Assembly (NCBI GenBank): GCA_049518415.1
Contig: JBEKRX010000002.1
Span: 124,001-188,000, forward strand
From: CAVQND01 sp049518415
GTDB taxonomy: Bacteria > Verrucomicrobiota > Verrucomicrobiia > Limisphaerales > UBA8199
Length of the DNA stretch: 64,000 nucleotides
Direction of reading: 5' to 3'
A program made the position numbers and the translations under genes. This document shows positions 16,745-24,527 of the stretch, piece after piece. Numbering within the stretch: position 1 is the first letter of the stretch; the number at the start of each line of letters is the position of its first letter. Under the pieces are notes generated by a model that was not told where the DNA came from, did no database searches, and saw nothing but the letters and a program-made list of their open reading frames with translations.

Positions 16745-18535
16745 ATGGATGCCAGGCACATAAGAAACTTCAGCATCATCGCCCATATCGATCATGGGAA
16801 GACGACGCTTTCTGACCGGCTGCTGTACCGCACCGGTACGATCACGACCCGGGAGATGGAAGAGCAGTTGCTCGATTCCATGGACCTGGAGAAAGAGCGC
16901 GGCATCACCATCAAAGCCCACCCGGTGACGATGCTTTACCAGGCCAACAACGGCGAGACTTACGAGTTGAACCTGATCGACACGCCCGGCCACGTGGATT
17001 TTTGCTACGAAGTCTCGCGCAGCCTCAGCGCCTGCGAGGGGGCCGTGCTCGTGGTCGACGCCGCCCAGGGCGTCGAGGCCCAGACCGTCGCCAACGTCCA
17101 CCTGGCGATGAAACAGAACCTCGCCATCATCCCGGTCATCAACAAGATCGATCTCCCCCACGCCAACATCCCCCAGGCCCGCCAGCAGTTGGAAGACATC
17201 CTGGCCATCCCCGGCGAGTCCGCCATCCTGGCCAGCGCCAAGGAAGGCCTCGGCATTGACGAAATCCTCGAGGCCATCGTCCAACGCATCCCGCCCCCAA
17301 AGCCGACCGGCGCCCCCTCGACCCAGGCCCTGGTGTTCGACTCCTACTTCGACACCTACAAAGGCGTGGTCATCCTCGTGCGCGTCTTCAACGGTCAATT
17401 GCAGCCCGGCCTCCAAGTCAAACTCCTGCACTCCGGCAAATCCGTCGAAGTCAAGGAAGTCGGCAGCTTCAACCCCAGACCTTACGTCCGCGATAAACTC
17501 GAACTGGGCGAGACCGGCTACATCACCGCCAATATCAAAAGCCCGCAGGAAGTCAAAATGGGCGACACCATCACCGACGCCCGCAATCCCGCCGCGGTCT
17601 TGGCCGGCTTCAAAGAAATCCAGCCGATGGTCTTCAGCGGGCTCTACCCGATTAACACCGCCGATTACGAGCACCTCAAGACCAACCTCGCCAAGTTGCA
17701 GTTGAACGACTCCGCCTTCGTCTATCAGCCCGAAACCTCGGTCGCCCTCGGCTTCGGCTTCCGCTGCGGCTTTCTCGGCCTGCTCCACCTGGAGATCGTC
17801 CAGGAACGCCTGCGCCGCGAATACGGCATGCACATCATCGCCACCTACCCCAGCGTCATCTACCGCGTCCGGCTCACCGACGCCTCCCTCAAAGAGGTCG
17901 ATAACCCGGCCTTCCTGCCGGAGCCCGCCTGCATCGCCGCCATCCACGAACCGCTGGTCAAAGCCTTTGTCATCTGTCCCAACCAGTACATCGGCGACAT
18001 CATGGCCTTAATCTCCGAGAAGCGCGGCACCGTCCACCACACCGAAACCCTGGACCCCCAGCGGGTGATGCTCACCGGCCTGTTGCCGCTGAATGAAATC
18101 CTCATCGACTTCCACGACCGCATTAAGAGCATCACCCGCGGCTACGGCTCCATGGATTACGAGCACGCCGGCTTCCAGGAATCGGACATGGTCAAGCTCG
18201 ACATGTTGGTCAATGGTGAGTCCGTGGACGCTTTCTCCTGCATCGTGCATCGCGACAAGGCGCCGGGCCGGGGCCGCGCCCTGGCCGCTAAACTCAAGGA
18301 AGTCATTCCCCGCCAGCAATACGCCGTGGCCATCCAGGCCGCCATCGGCGGCAAAATCATCGCCCGCGAAACCGTCCGCGCCCTCCGCAAAGACGTGACC
18401 GCCAAGTGTTACGGCGGCGACATCACCCGCAAACGCAAACTGCTCGAAAAACAGAAGGAAGGCAAGAAGCGCATGAAATCCTTTGGCTCCGTGAACATCC
18501 CGCAGGAAGCGTTCATCGAAGTTCTCAAGACATGA
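16745..18535 (+). CDS. lepA: Translation elongation factor 4 (LepA)
   Basis: A 596-residue translational GTPase of normal length, thought to act on stalled or mistranslocated ribosomes. The G1 motif AHIDHGKTT, the switch regions KERGITIKAHPVTM and DTPGHVDFCYEVSRSL, and the NKIDLP motif are intact. The LepA-specific C-terminal domain is visible in TAKCYGGDITRKRKLLEKQK and GKKRMKSFGSVNIPQEAFI. It lies ahead of lepB in the same direction, the common lepA-lepB pairing, although 292 bp containing a dispersed repeat separate them here. Confidence 0.97.
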   Translation: MDARHIRNFSIIAHIDHGKTTLSDRLLYRTGTITTREMEEQLLDSMDLEKERGITIKAHPVTMLYQANNGETYELNLIDTPGHVDFCYEVSRSLSACEGAVLVVDAAQGVEAQTVANVHLAMKQNLAIIPVINKIDLPHANIPQARQQLEDILAIPGESAILASAKEGLGIDEILEAIVQRIPPPKPTGAPSTQALVFDSYFDTYKGVVILVRVFNGQLQPGLQVKLLHSGKSVEVKEVGSFNPRPYVRDKLELGETGYITANIKSPQEVKMGDTITDARNPAAVLAGFKEIQPMVFSGLYPINTADYEHLKTNLAKLQLNDSAFVYQPETSVALGFGFRCGFLGLLHLEIVQERLRREYGMHIIATYPSVIYRVRLTDASLKEVDNPAFLPEPACIAAIHEPLVKAFVICPNQYIGDIMALISEKRGTVHHTETLDPQRVMLTGLLPLNEILIDFHDRIKSITRGYGSMDYEHAGFQESDMVKLDMLVNGESVDAFSCIVHRDKAPGRGRALAAKLKEVIPRQQYAVAIQAAIGGKIIARETVRALRKDVTAKCYGGDITRKRKLLEKQKEGKKRMKSFGSVNIPQEAFIEVLKT

Positions 18536-18603
18536 CCGCCCGCCCCCATGGAGCGCCGAACTGCTTTTCGGCGCGAACCGCCCCCCGCCGCGGCCGCCGC
18601 CGC

Positions 18604-18697
18604 AGTGGGGCAGGGGTCTCGCCTGCCGGCGCGGGCGTCTCGCCCGCGTTGGTTTCAAGGGCGAGACGCCCTCATGGCAGGCGAGACGCCTGCCCCA
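18604..18697. repeat. Dispersed palindromic GTGGGGCAGGCG element, copy 1
   Basis: The ends are inverted repeats of about 23 bp: GTGGGGCAGGGGTCTCGCCT at the left, and the complement of the right end reads GGGGCAGGCGTCTCGCCTGC. A second inner inverted pair (GGGCGTCTCGCCC and GGGCGAGACGCCC) sits between them. Related copies lie at 31164, 34138 and 38511. This copy separates lepA from lepB. Confidence 0.9.
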
Positions 18698-18827
18698 ATA
18701 CTTGCCGGTTCATGGGCAGGTCCGCCGCCTGCGCACACCCCGCCACTCGGCCCCTCCCTTATGTAACCCTTGTAACCCTCGTAACCTTTTCAACTTTTCA
18801 ACTCCTTAGTCCCACCCGCCACTTCCC

Positions 18828-20057
18828 ATGATCCACTGGTTCCTCTCGAAAACGGTTCGCCACGCCACCGCCATGCGCAAACATGTCCAGAAACTCCTGG
18901 ACCACCAGCGCGATATCCTCTCGCCCCAGGCCGTCGAGAATATCCGCGCCGCCATGTCCGCTCTCCAGCAGGCCGTCGCCGACAACCCCGACAAGCCCGA
19001 ACTCGAAAAGCTCATGCAGAAACTGGAAGCCGCCGCCAACAAATGGCTCAAGCCCTACCCCCACCCGGGCTTCCGCGAAAATGTCGAGGTCTTGCTCGTC
19101 GCCCTGACCGTCGCCATGGGCATCCGCACCTTTTTCCTCCAGCCGTTCAAAATCCCGACCGGCTCCATGCAGCCCACGCTCTTTGGCGTGACCTCGCTCC
19201 CCGACTTCACCCGCACCCGCGAGCAATCAACGTTCGAAATCCCGACCGCCTGGACACGCGTCCGCGAGTGGTTCCAGGGCGTCTCCTACCTCCACCTCGT
19301 CGCCCAAAATGACGGCACCTTGGATGAGATCGACCCGCCGGTTCGCTTCCTCATTTTCAATCTTTGGCAGAAGCTGGTGGCCGGCGGCAAAACCTACATC
19401 CTCTGGCTCCCGCCCGACTATGGCCAGCCGCTCCTCCAGCAGCGCGCCGGCATCCACGAGGGACAGTTCTTCCACAAGGGCGAGGACATTCTCAAAATGA
19501 GGGTCACCGCCGGCGACCATCTCTTCGTCGACCGCCTCAGCTACAACTTCCGCGCGCCGCAGCGAGGCGAAATCATCGTCTTCGAGACCAAAGGCATCCA
19601 GAGCCTGCCGCCGGACCAGTTCTACATCAAACGACTGGCCGGGCTGGGCGGTGAGACGCTCTGCCTGCAGCAGGACTATGTAGTAGCGGAGGTTCCGGGG
19701 ATGGGCAGCGTGCCCGTCGGCCACCTAGTGGTCAATGGACGGCCGATTGCCGCCTCGACTCCGCACTTTGAGAATGTCTATTCCTTCTACGGCGTCGCCA
19801 ACCGCCCCAAAGGCCAGGCCGGCAAGGAAGCGCTGGCTTACCAGGAAGGCCATTACTATGGCCACGCGATGAAAGAGAAGCTGGCGCCCGGGTATCAATT
19901 CACCGTCGAGCCCGGGCATTTCTTCGTGATGGGCGATAACACCATGAACAGCCTGGACTCCCGGTACTGGGGCGATTTCCCGGCCGCCCAGGCCATCGGC
20001 AAGTCCTTCTTCGTCTATTGGCCGATTACCGAGCGTTTCGGCTGGGGCTACCATTGA
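18828..20057 (+). CDS. lepB: Signal peptidase I, long form
   Basis: A 409-residue signal peptidase I, which cuts signal peptides from exported proteins at the outer face of the inner membrane. After about 85 residues of helical N-terminal extension comes a membrane segment (VEVLLVALTVAMGIRTFFLQ). The catalytic serine is Ser113 in IPTGSMQPTL and the catalytic lysine Lys268 in QFYIKRLAGLGGE; the C-terminal box GDNTMNSLDSRYWG is intact. The enzyme is longer than the E. coli form because of the N-terminal extension and an insert between the two catalytic residues (about 120-225), a common trait in Bacteroidota and Verrucomicrobiota. Confidence 0.95.
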   Translation: MIHWFLSKTVRHATAMRKHVQKLLDHQRDILSPQAVENIRAAMSALQQAVADNPDKPELEKLMQKLEAAANKWLKPYPHPGFRENVEVLLVALTVAMGIRTFFLQPFKIPTGSMQPTLFGVTSLPDFTRTREQSTFEIPTAWTRVREWFQGVSYLHLVAQNDGTLDEIDPPVRFLIFNLWQKLVAGGKTYILWLPPDYGQPLLQQRAGIHEGQFFHKGEDILKMRVTAGDHLFVDRLSYNFRAPQRGEIIVFETKGIQSLPPDQFYIKRLAGLGGETLCLQQDYVVAEVPGMGSVPVGHLVVNGRPIAASTPHFENVYSFYGVANRPKGQAGKEALAYQEGHYYGHAMKEKLAPGYQFTVEPGHFFVMGDNTMNSLDSRYWGDFPAAQAIGKSFFVYWPITERFGWGYH

Positions 20058-20390
20058 ACCCAAGCCGCTTGAAGGGGGTTTGCTGACCGCGGACCGCGCA
20101 TATTTTGCACCATGTTTGCTGTCAACCACGAAAACGACCCCGGAGAAAATGCCCCCAGAAAACCGCGACGGAACCTTGCCCTGCGCGCGACCTGCCACGC
20201 TCCTGATTCACGAGCCAGAAAGCGGACCTAGCGCCAGGGTTCAGAAAGGGCATGGGGGAGCATTGGTATGCCTCCAGACTTGGCCACGTTTGGCAAGGCG
20301 CCAGGGGATCAGCTCCTCCGTGGACATCATGCCCAGGCCGAGCCAACGACCGGCCCTCTAGTTAACCGGAATTCTCGCTGTGACTCCTGC
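20058..20390. other. Intergenic region without recognisable gene
   Basis: No coding signal, RNA or repeat shared with the rest of the window was recognised between lepB and the toxin-antitoxin promoter. Composition is slightly less GC-rich than the flanking genes. Confidence 0.4.
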
Positions 20391-20419
20391 TTGCCGACAT
20401 CCCCCTTGGCTGGTAGATT
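20391..20419 (+). promoter_or_regulatory. Candidate promoter of toxin-antitoxin module, possibly leaderless
   Basis: TTGCCG, 17 bp, TAGATT. The -10 box ends 6 bases before the antitoxin ATG (20426), so transcription would start at about the A of the ATG. No Shine-Dalgarno sequence precedes the ATG. Confidence 0.45.
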
Positions 20420-20425
20420 TTGCTC

Positions 20426-20659
20426 ATGAGCAAAGCGGATATTCTTGCAGAACTGCCCAAACTGAGCGCCGAAGACCGCGCGGAAATCCAAATCAAGCTC
20501 GACGAACTCGCTGGCGACGGCTGGCTTGACGCTGGTGAGCTGACGGATGAGGAAAGGCGTCTTATTGAATCGCGACTCGACCAGTGTGACCGCACCCCGT
20601 CCGCTTTCGTTCCCTGGGCCGAAGCGAAATCTCAGATCCTGGCCAAGCTCAAGAAATGA
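20426..20659 (+). CDS. Addiction-module antitoxin (TIGR02574-like)
   Basis: A 77-residue acidic protein. The C-terminal pattern (LTDEERRLIESRLDQ then PSAFVPWAEAKSQI) matches the addiction-module component family commonly paired with RelE/ParE toxins. The ATG at 20426 starts MSKADILAELPKL; an in-frame TTG 6 bases earlier is less likely. The stop overlaps the toxin start by 4 bases (ATGA), so antitoxin and toxin are translationally coupled. Confidence 0.85.
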   Translation: MSKADILAELPKLSAEDRAEIQIKLDELAGDGWLDAGELTDEERRLIESRLDQCDRTPSAFVPWAEAKSQILAKLKK

Positions 20660-20958
20660 GTTTCAGCCTGGATATTCTGCCGGACGCCATTGTTGATATC
20701 ACCGAGGCGGCGCACTGGTACGAGCGCCAGCGCAACGGACTCGGAACTGAATTCGCGGAGGAGGTCAACGCCGCCATCGACAGTCTCAGCCAGAAGGCTT
20801 TGATCTTTCGGGTTCGTTTTCGGCGCAAGGGTGTCCGCTGGTTATATCCGCTCCGGTTCCCTTATCGAATCTGTTATTACGTGGAGGCGCAGACCGTCCA
20901 TGTCTTCGCCGTCATTCACGCTGCCCGCCATGATCGCCAATGGACCAAGCGGCTGTGA
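20656..20958 (+). CDS. RelE/ParE-family toxin
   Basis: A 100-residue protein of the RelE/ParE superfamily. The pattern is typical: LDILPDAIVDITEAAHWYER at the N terminus, LGTEFAEEVNAAIDSL in the helix hairpin, and the C-terminal YRICYYVEAQTVHVFAVIHA. ParE members target gyrase and RelE members cut mRNA on the ribosome; the sequence alone does not decide, although the ParE-like hairpin is suggestive. It overlaps the antitoxin by 4 bases. Confidence 0.9.
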   Translation: MSFSLDILPDAIVDITEAAHWYERQRNGLGTEFAEEVNAAIDSLSQKALIFRVRFRRKGVRWLYPLRFPYRICYYVEAQTVHVFAVIHAARHDRQWTKRL

Positions 20959-21025
20959 CGAAAGGGATTTTCGGATCGCTCCGGACCCGCCACCCTTGGC
21001 GAGGCGCCATTCAAGATCGCACAAT

Positions 21026-21534
21026 GTTTGTTATATTCAATTGAGAATAGCCCTCGTTCCCCTGTTGTTTGCGGCCTCGAGTGGCTCGCCACCTCAAAGC
21101 GGATCACCAAAAGACTACTTGCTCGCAGCTTCCAGGGGCACAGCCTTCCTGATCCTCAGGTTAAGCGCACGGATGACCTGCTGGATGCGTGCGAAACTAG
21201 CCGTCGCATAATCGGTCGCTTCGTAGCGCTGGACCTGCTGCTCCTTCAGCCCGATTTTCTCGGCGAGTTGCTTCTGGCTCAGGCCTTGGGCAATCCTTGC
21301 GCGTATCAGTGCCCCAGGAATCCCGTCAAGGGAACGGAGCTGCAGCGCGCGCTGCCGGCCCGCCTGGAGAGCCTCGTACTCGCCAACCTCCGCGAGCAAA
21401 TCGCCGAGTTGGCTTTCCAAGGCCTCGCGCTGGGCCTTCAGGAGAACGGGATGCAACTCCCTCGGCGGCGTTTGCGTCAGGGCCTCCAGGGCCTGGCGAA
21501 ACTTTGCGGCCTGCGCTTTACTGATTCGATATTG
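21026..21534. repeat. Duplicated XRE gene segment with 3' flank, left copy
   Basis: This segment is homologous to 27186-27694 over about 510 bases, including about 90 bp beyond the XRE stop codon (GAGAATAGCCCTCGTTCCCC compared with GAGAAGGGCCGCTCTTCCCC). Homology stops at the gene's 5' end, exactly where the partner gene would be. A relic of the flank alone is seen at 29299-29350. Confidence 0.85.
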
Positions 21535-21540
21535 GAGCAA
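21115..21540 (-). CDS. Orphan XRE-family antitoxin-like regulator (paralogue)
   Basis: A 141-residue protein. The first ~70 residues are a helical domain (LEALTQTPPRELHPVLLKAQ); residues about 78-108 form an XRE helix-turn-helix (ARIAQGLSQKQLAEKIGLKE). It is a close paralogue of the protein at 27275-27712, differing at scattered positions. The right copy is preceded on its strand by a DUF6932-like gene, but here nothing of that gene is left: the 5' end diverges at the start codon and a prepilin gene follows. It is therefore an orphan antitoxin-like regulator. It might still repress or neutralise the other module. Confidence 0.8.
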   Translation of the reverse strand: MLQYRISKAQAAKFRQALEALTQTPPRELHPVLLKAQREALESQLGDLLAEVGEYEALQAGRQRALQLRSLDGIPGALIRARIAQGLSQKQLAEKIGLKEQQVQRYEATDYATASFARIQQVIRALNLRIRKAVPLEAASK

Positions 21541-21694
21541 GCTTGCATCTGGCCGCCCACTCCACTACCCTGGGCAGGACCAGTATGTCTTGGACGCACC
21601 GGGCTGGAAGGCCCTGGCGCGCGCGCGCTCACCCGGGCTGGGGCGTGTGCGTTCAAGGCGCGCCGGAACCCGGTGGACTAGGATATTCGGCCGT

Positions 21695-22522
21695 ATGAAT
21701 GCAACCAAGCCTGCCCACGCAAAGCTGCTGTCCCAACGCCTGTGCGCTCGGCCGGGCCGCGCCGGTTTTACGCTCATCGAGTTGCTGGTGGTCATCGCCA
21801 TCATCGCCATTCTGGCGGCCATGCTGTTGCCGGCCCTTTCCAAGGCCAAGCAAAAGGCCAGCCAGATAAAGTGCAACGGCAATCTCAAGCAGTTGTCGCT
21901 CGGCCTGCTGATGTACATTGACGATAACCGCAGCATGTTTCCCGGTCCGGGCTCACGCAACACCTATGGATTCCGAAAAGAGGACTGGATCTACTGGCGC
22001 CTCTCGCCAGCCTACCCGCAAGTCCAGCAAAGCCCGATCACCATCGGCCTTGGCCTGATCAACAGCAATTTGTTCCGTTGTCCCCTGGACTGGGACAACA
22101 CCGCCCGTTTCCAGGATTGCGGTTCTGTCGGTTCCGATCCCGGCCCCTATATGTACAGCTACACCCTCACCAGTTTCGATCTCGAGGGCGCCTTCAATCC
22201 GGGCCTGAGCACGATCATTACCGATCAGGGCGTCTATCCCTTCCGCATCACCTCCGTCAGGGGGCCAACCCACAAAATCATGCTCCTGGAAGAGCAAACC
22301 GCCCACACCCCCTCGGAAAGCTGGGATTGGCAGGACCGCACCGCCTCCATCATCAACGACGGCCGGTTCGCCGTGGGTGGTGACAGCGTCACCATCCGGC
22401 ATAATAAGCGGGGGAACGTGGTCTTTGTCGATGGCCATACCGAAGCCGTGCGGACCAGGTTCTGGCAAGCCGTGGACTCACACGGGGACTTTATCAACCT
22501 CGACCCGACCCGTACTCCGTAG
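21695..22522 (+). CDS. Prepilin-type pseudopilin with H-X9-DG motif
   Basis: A 275-residue secreted pseudopilin-like protein. The type IV prepilin signal GFTLIELLVVIAIIAILAAM follows a basic leader; cleavage is expected after Gly24, with Glu29 at +5. The C terminus carries RHNKRGNVVFVDGHTEAV, which fits the H-X9-DG motif found in large families of such proteins in Planctomycetota and Verrucomicrobiota. These proteins are probably processed by a type II secretion/type IV pilus-like peptidase and are exposed on the surface. The start at 21695 gives the expected short leader. Upstream extension in the same frame has no support. Confidence 0.92.
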   Translation: MNATKPAHAKLLSQRLCARPGRAGFTLIELLVVIAIIAILAAMLLPALSKAKQKASQIKCNGNLKQLSLGLLMYIDDNRSMFPGPGSRNTYGFRKEDWIYWRLSPAYPQVQQSPITIGLGLINSNLFRCPLDWDNTARFQDCGSVGSDPGPYMYSYTLTSFDLEGAFNPGLSTIITDQGVYPFRITSVRGPTHKIMLLEEQTAHTPSESWDWQDRTASIINDGRFAVGGDSVTIRHNKRGNVVFVDGHTEAVRTRFWQAVDSHGDFINLDPTRTP

Positions 22523-22579
22523 CCGCCCCCGTCACAGCCGATACCCTTTTCCATCCGGCTTTCAACCCGCATCCTATCC

Positions 22580-22900
22580 ATGCATCTCTCGTTCCGGATC
22601 ACTTTCATGGCCTTGCTCGCCCTGGCTTTCGCCGGCTGCCACAAGAAACCGTCCGCCGCCGCCAGCCAACCGGCCCCGCCGGCCACGGTCTCCGAGAGCA
22701 AACCCGGCCAGCCTTTGACCGGCGAGGTCCATGCCCTTATGACGGTCCAGCTCCGCCGTTTCATCCAGCAGAATGGTCGCCTGCCCGACAGCTTCGCCGA
22801 GTTCCGCAACCGCAGCCTGGACAGCGTCCCTTTCCGGCCGCCAGGCATGAAGTGGGAAATCGACCGGGTCACCCAGGAAGTCAAGCTCGTAAAAGAATAA
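22580..22900 (+). CDS. Small lipoprotein of unknown function
   Basis: A 106-residue protein with a signal peptide and lipobox (LAFAGC, Cys20), so probably a lipid-anchored periplasmic or outer-membrane protein. The mature part has an Ala/Pro-rich spacer, then about 50 residues with the pattern LMTVQLRRFIQQNGRLPDSF that resembles the short pilin-associated regions seen next to prepilins in Verrucomicrobiota. It is 57 bp downstream of the pseudopilin and in the same direction, so it may work with it. No enzymatic motif. Confidence 0.75.
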   Translation: MHLSFRITFMALLALAFAGCHKKPSAAASQPAPPATVSESKPGQPLTGEVHALMTVQLRRFIQQNGRLPDSFAEFRNRSLDSVPFRPPGMKWEIDRVTQEVKLVKE

Positions 22901-23163
22901 ACCCGCACTACTCCCTTGCTCCCTCATCGCGGCAACCGGAGCTAAGCGAACAAGCCTGGCGCGTCCCGGTCGAGCACATCATCGCGCGCGGCTGAACCTG
23001 CACGTCAAAATCCCGCGTGAGGCCGACGATGCCCACCGCGCCCCGTCCGATCTCATCGCCAGTATGAAAAAGCCCAGGCCGGCGTTGCCAAAGTCCGCGA
23101 TAAACTCCGCCGCGAACTCCAAGCGGCCTTGGCATCCGGAGCTTAAAGAGTTATGTTTGATTC
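22901..23163. other. Gap with a possible decayed gene end
   Basis: No intact gene. Bases about 23058-23146 can be read in one frame as a helical tail (YEKAQAGVAKVRDKLRRELQ) ending in a stop, while the frame upstream is broken. This resembles the end of a larger protein, possibly restriction-modification related, but I cannot name it. Confidence 0.3.
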
Positions 23164-23394
23164 ATGCCAAAACTAGAGCGCATCACATGGAACCCCGCCG
23201 TCATGGGCGGGAAACCCTGCATTCGCGGCTTGCGCGTCACCGTCGGCGCCATTGTTGGCCTGGTCGCCGCCGGCAAGACCCGCGACGAAATCCTCCGCCT
23301 CTATCCGTATTTGGAGGCGGCGGACATCGATGAAGCCCTGGCCTACGCCACCTGGCGCGTCGAAGAGCAGGAGGTCGCCGTCGCCGGCTCATGA
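23164..23394 (+). CDS. DUF433 antitoxin-like protein, first copy
   Basis: A 76-residue DUF433 protein, a small winged-helix-like antitoxin family. The signature NPAVMGGKPCIRGLRVTV and the later AADIDEALAYATWR are conserved. DUF433 genes usually pair with a DUF5615 PIN-like toxin. Here the overlapping downstream partner (ATGA at 23391) is truncated, so this module is probably dead as a toxin-antitoxin pair, although the DUF433 gene itself looks intact. Confidence 0.9.
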   Translation: MPKLERITWNPAVMGGKPCIRGLRVTVGAIVGLVAAGKTRDEILRLYPYLEAADIDEALAYATWRVEEQEVAVAGS

Positions 23395-23525
23395 AACTCC
23401 TGGTGGACATGAATCTCAGCCCCGGATGTACGCGTTCGCTGCGCGCCCCTGTGCGAGCAAGGGTTGAAGGCGGGCCTATAACGCCCTTGGAAAGGCCATG
23501 TTCTTCCAATATCGTTAGTTTATGA
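23391..23525 (+). pseudogene. Truncated DUF5615 PIN-like toxin
   Basis: The frame starts with MKLLVDMNLSP, the typical beginning of DUF5615 (Mut7-C-like PIN) toxins, then turns after about 11 residues into unrelated sequence and stops after 44 codons. About 100 residues of the family are missing. The ATG overlaps the DUF433 stop, as in intact modules. A complete module follows at once (23522-24130), so the break may reflect tandem duplication and decay. Confidence 0.8.
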
Positions 23526-23749
23526 AAGGTCACGATCGTATTATCATTGACCCGGCTATCTGTCACGGCAGGCCGGTGATTCGCGGCACCCGAATGCCGG
23601 TCACACTTGTTGTCGGCAGTCTCGCCGGCGGGATGACTTTCGAAGAAGTCCGGCGCGAATACGACCTCACCCTGGAAGACATTCGGGCCGCCCTCAAGTT
23701 CGTGGGCGAACTGGCTGAGCAGGAATCCTTTCATCCGCTCGCCGCCTAA
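23522..23749 (+). CDS. DUF433 antitoxin-like protein, second copy
   Basis: A 75-residue DUF433 protein. Conserved features are DPAICHGRPVIRGTRMPVTL and LTLEDIRAALKFVGE. It differs clearly from the first copy (23164-23394), so this is not a recent duplication. It is followed after 9 bp by an intact DUF5615 toxin gene, forming a complete predicted toxin-antitoxin pair. Confidence 0.9.
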   Translation: MKGHDRIIIDPAICHGRPVIRGTRMPVTLVVGSLAGGMTFEEVRREYDLTLEDIRAALKFVGELAEQESFHPLAA

Positions 23750-23758
23750 GGCTAAGCC

Positions 23759-24130
23759 ATGCGCTTCCTGGTGGACGCCAACTTGCCGCGTTCGACCCTG
23801 CCTCTGCTCCAGCGCTTTGGCCATGCTGCCGACCACGCCCGTGACCTTGGCCTGGGGGCAGCGCCCGATGCTCAGATTGCTGCCCACGCTCGCAACACCA
23901 GCTCGGCTTTGTTGACCCGTGATTTGGATTTTGCCGATAGCCGTTGCTATCCTCCCGCCGATTACGCAGGCCTCGTGGTGATGCGCCTGCCCGATGATGC
24001 CACTGCCCGGCAAATCGTTAATCTATTAGAGCGCTTCCTCAAACAGCCCGCCCTGGTCGATCCTCTCCCAGGGCACCTGGTCATCCTCGAAGCCGACCGC
24101 GTACGTTTCCGCCCGCCGCTCACCCGCTGA
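23759..24130 (+). CDS. DUF5615 PIN-like toxin
   Basis: A 123-residue protein of the DUF5615/Mut7-C PIN-like family, predicted ribonucleases. The N terminus MRFLVDANLPRS carries the first acidic residue, and LLTRDLDFADSRCYPPADYA supplies the later Asp residues. VVMRLPDDATARQIVNLLER is also family-like. With the DUF433 protein before it, this forms a probable toxin-antitoxin module. Confidence 0.9.
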   Translation: MRFLVDANLPRSTLPLLQRFGHAADHARDLGLGAAPDAQIAAHARNTSSALLTRDLDFADSRCYPPADYAGLVVMRLPDDATARQIVNLLERFLKQPALVDPLPGHLVILEADRVRFRPPLTR

Positions 24131-24189
24131 GCCATGCCCTCCCGACTTTCATCCCTCCTCCCTCATCCCTTTCCCCTCCCCTGCCCTCT

Positions 24190-24297
24190 CAACTGCTTTT
24201 GCAGCACCTCGAGACTCTCGCCGAAACTGAGGGTTGGATGCCGACACTCCGGCGGCGCTCCTGCGACGTCCGGTTGAAGGTCGTCTTCTGCCGATAA
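24190..24297 (+). pseudogene. Candidate HsdS (type I restriction specificity) relic
   Basis: One open frame of 35 codons reads QLLLQHLETLAETEGW followed by MPTLRRRSCDVRLK. This resembles the start of many HsdS subunits, which run LLLxHFDTLAETPxAVPxLR and RFILDLAVRGKLVP. There is no start codon in the right place and the frame stops at once. The match is from memory of the family, so it is tentative. Confidence 0.35.
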
Positions 24298-24527
24298 TCG
24301 GCGACGTAGTCAAGGGGTCCCCTGCCCTGGTGTGACGTTCGATCCAGTTGCGACAAGCCGGCGTGTCGGTAGCTTCTGAGGTCACGAGGAGGACGGGGAA
24401 AGACGAGGTTGGGGGGTGGTTATGAGGTCCGCCTCCTTGCGTCGGCGGCTGCGGTCCCCTGCCCTGTCACCTCATCGGACTTTTCGGGTACTGATCACAT
24501 GGTATGATGACAGCGAGACCGGAGCTT
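24298..24527. other. Gap before the membrane-fused sigma gene
   Basis: No gene. Two copies of GGTCCCCTGCCCTG-like words lie at about 24316-24329 and 24452-24465. This word recurs at 26955-26968 and in a variant form at 29219-29231. TATGAT at 24503-24508 could be the -10 box of the sigma gene; no clear -35 box is seen. Confidence 0.4.
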
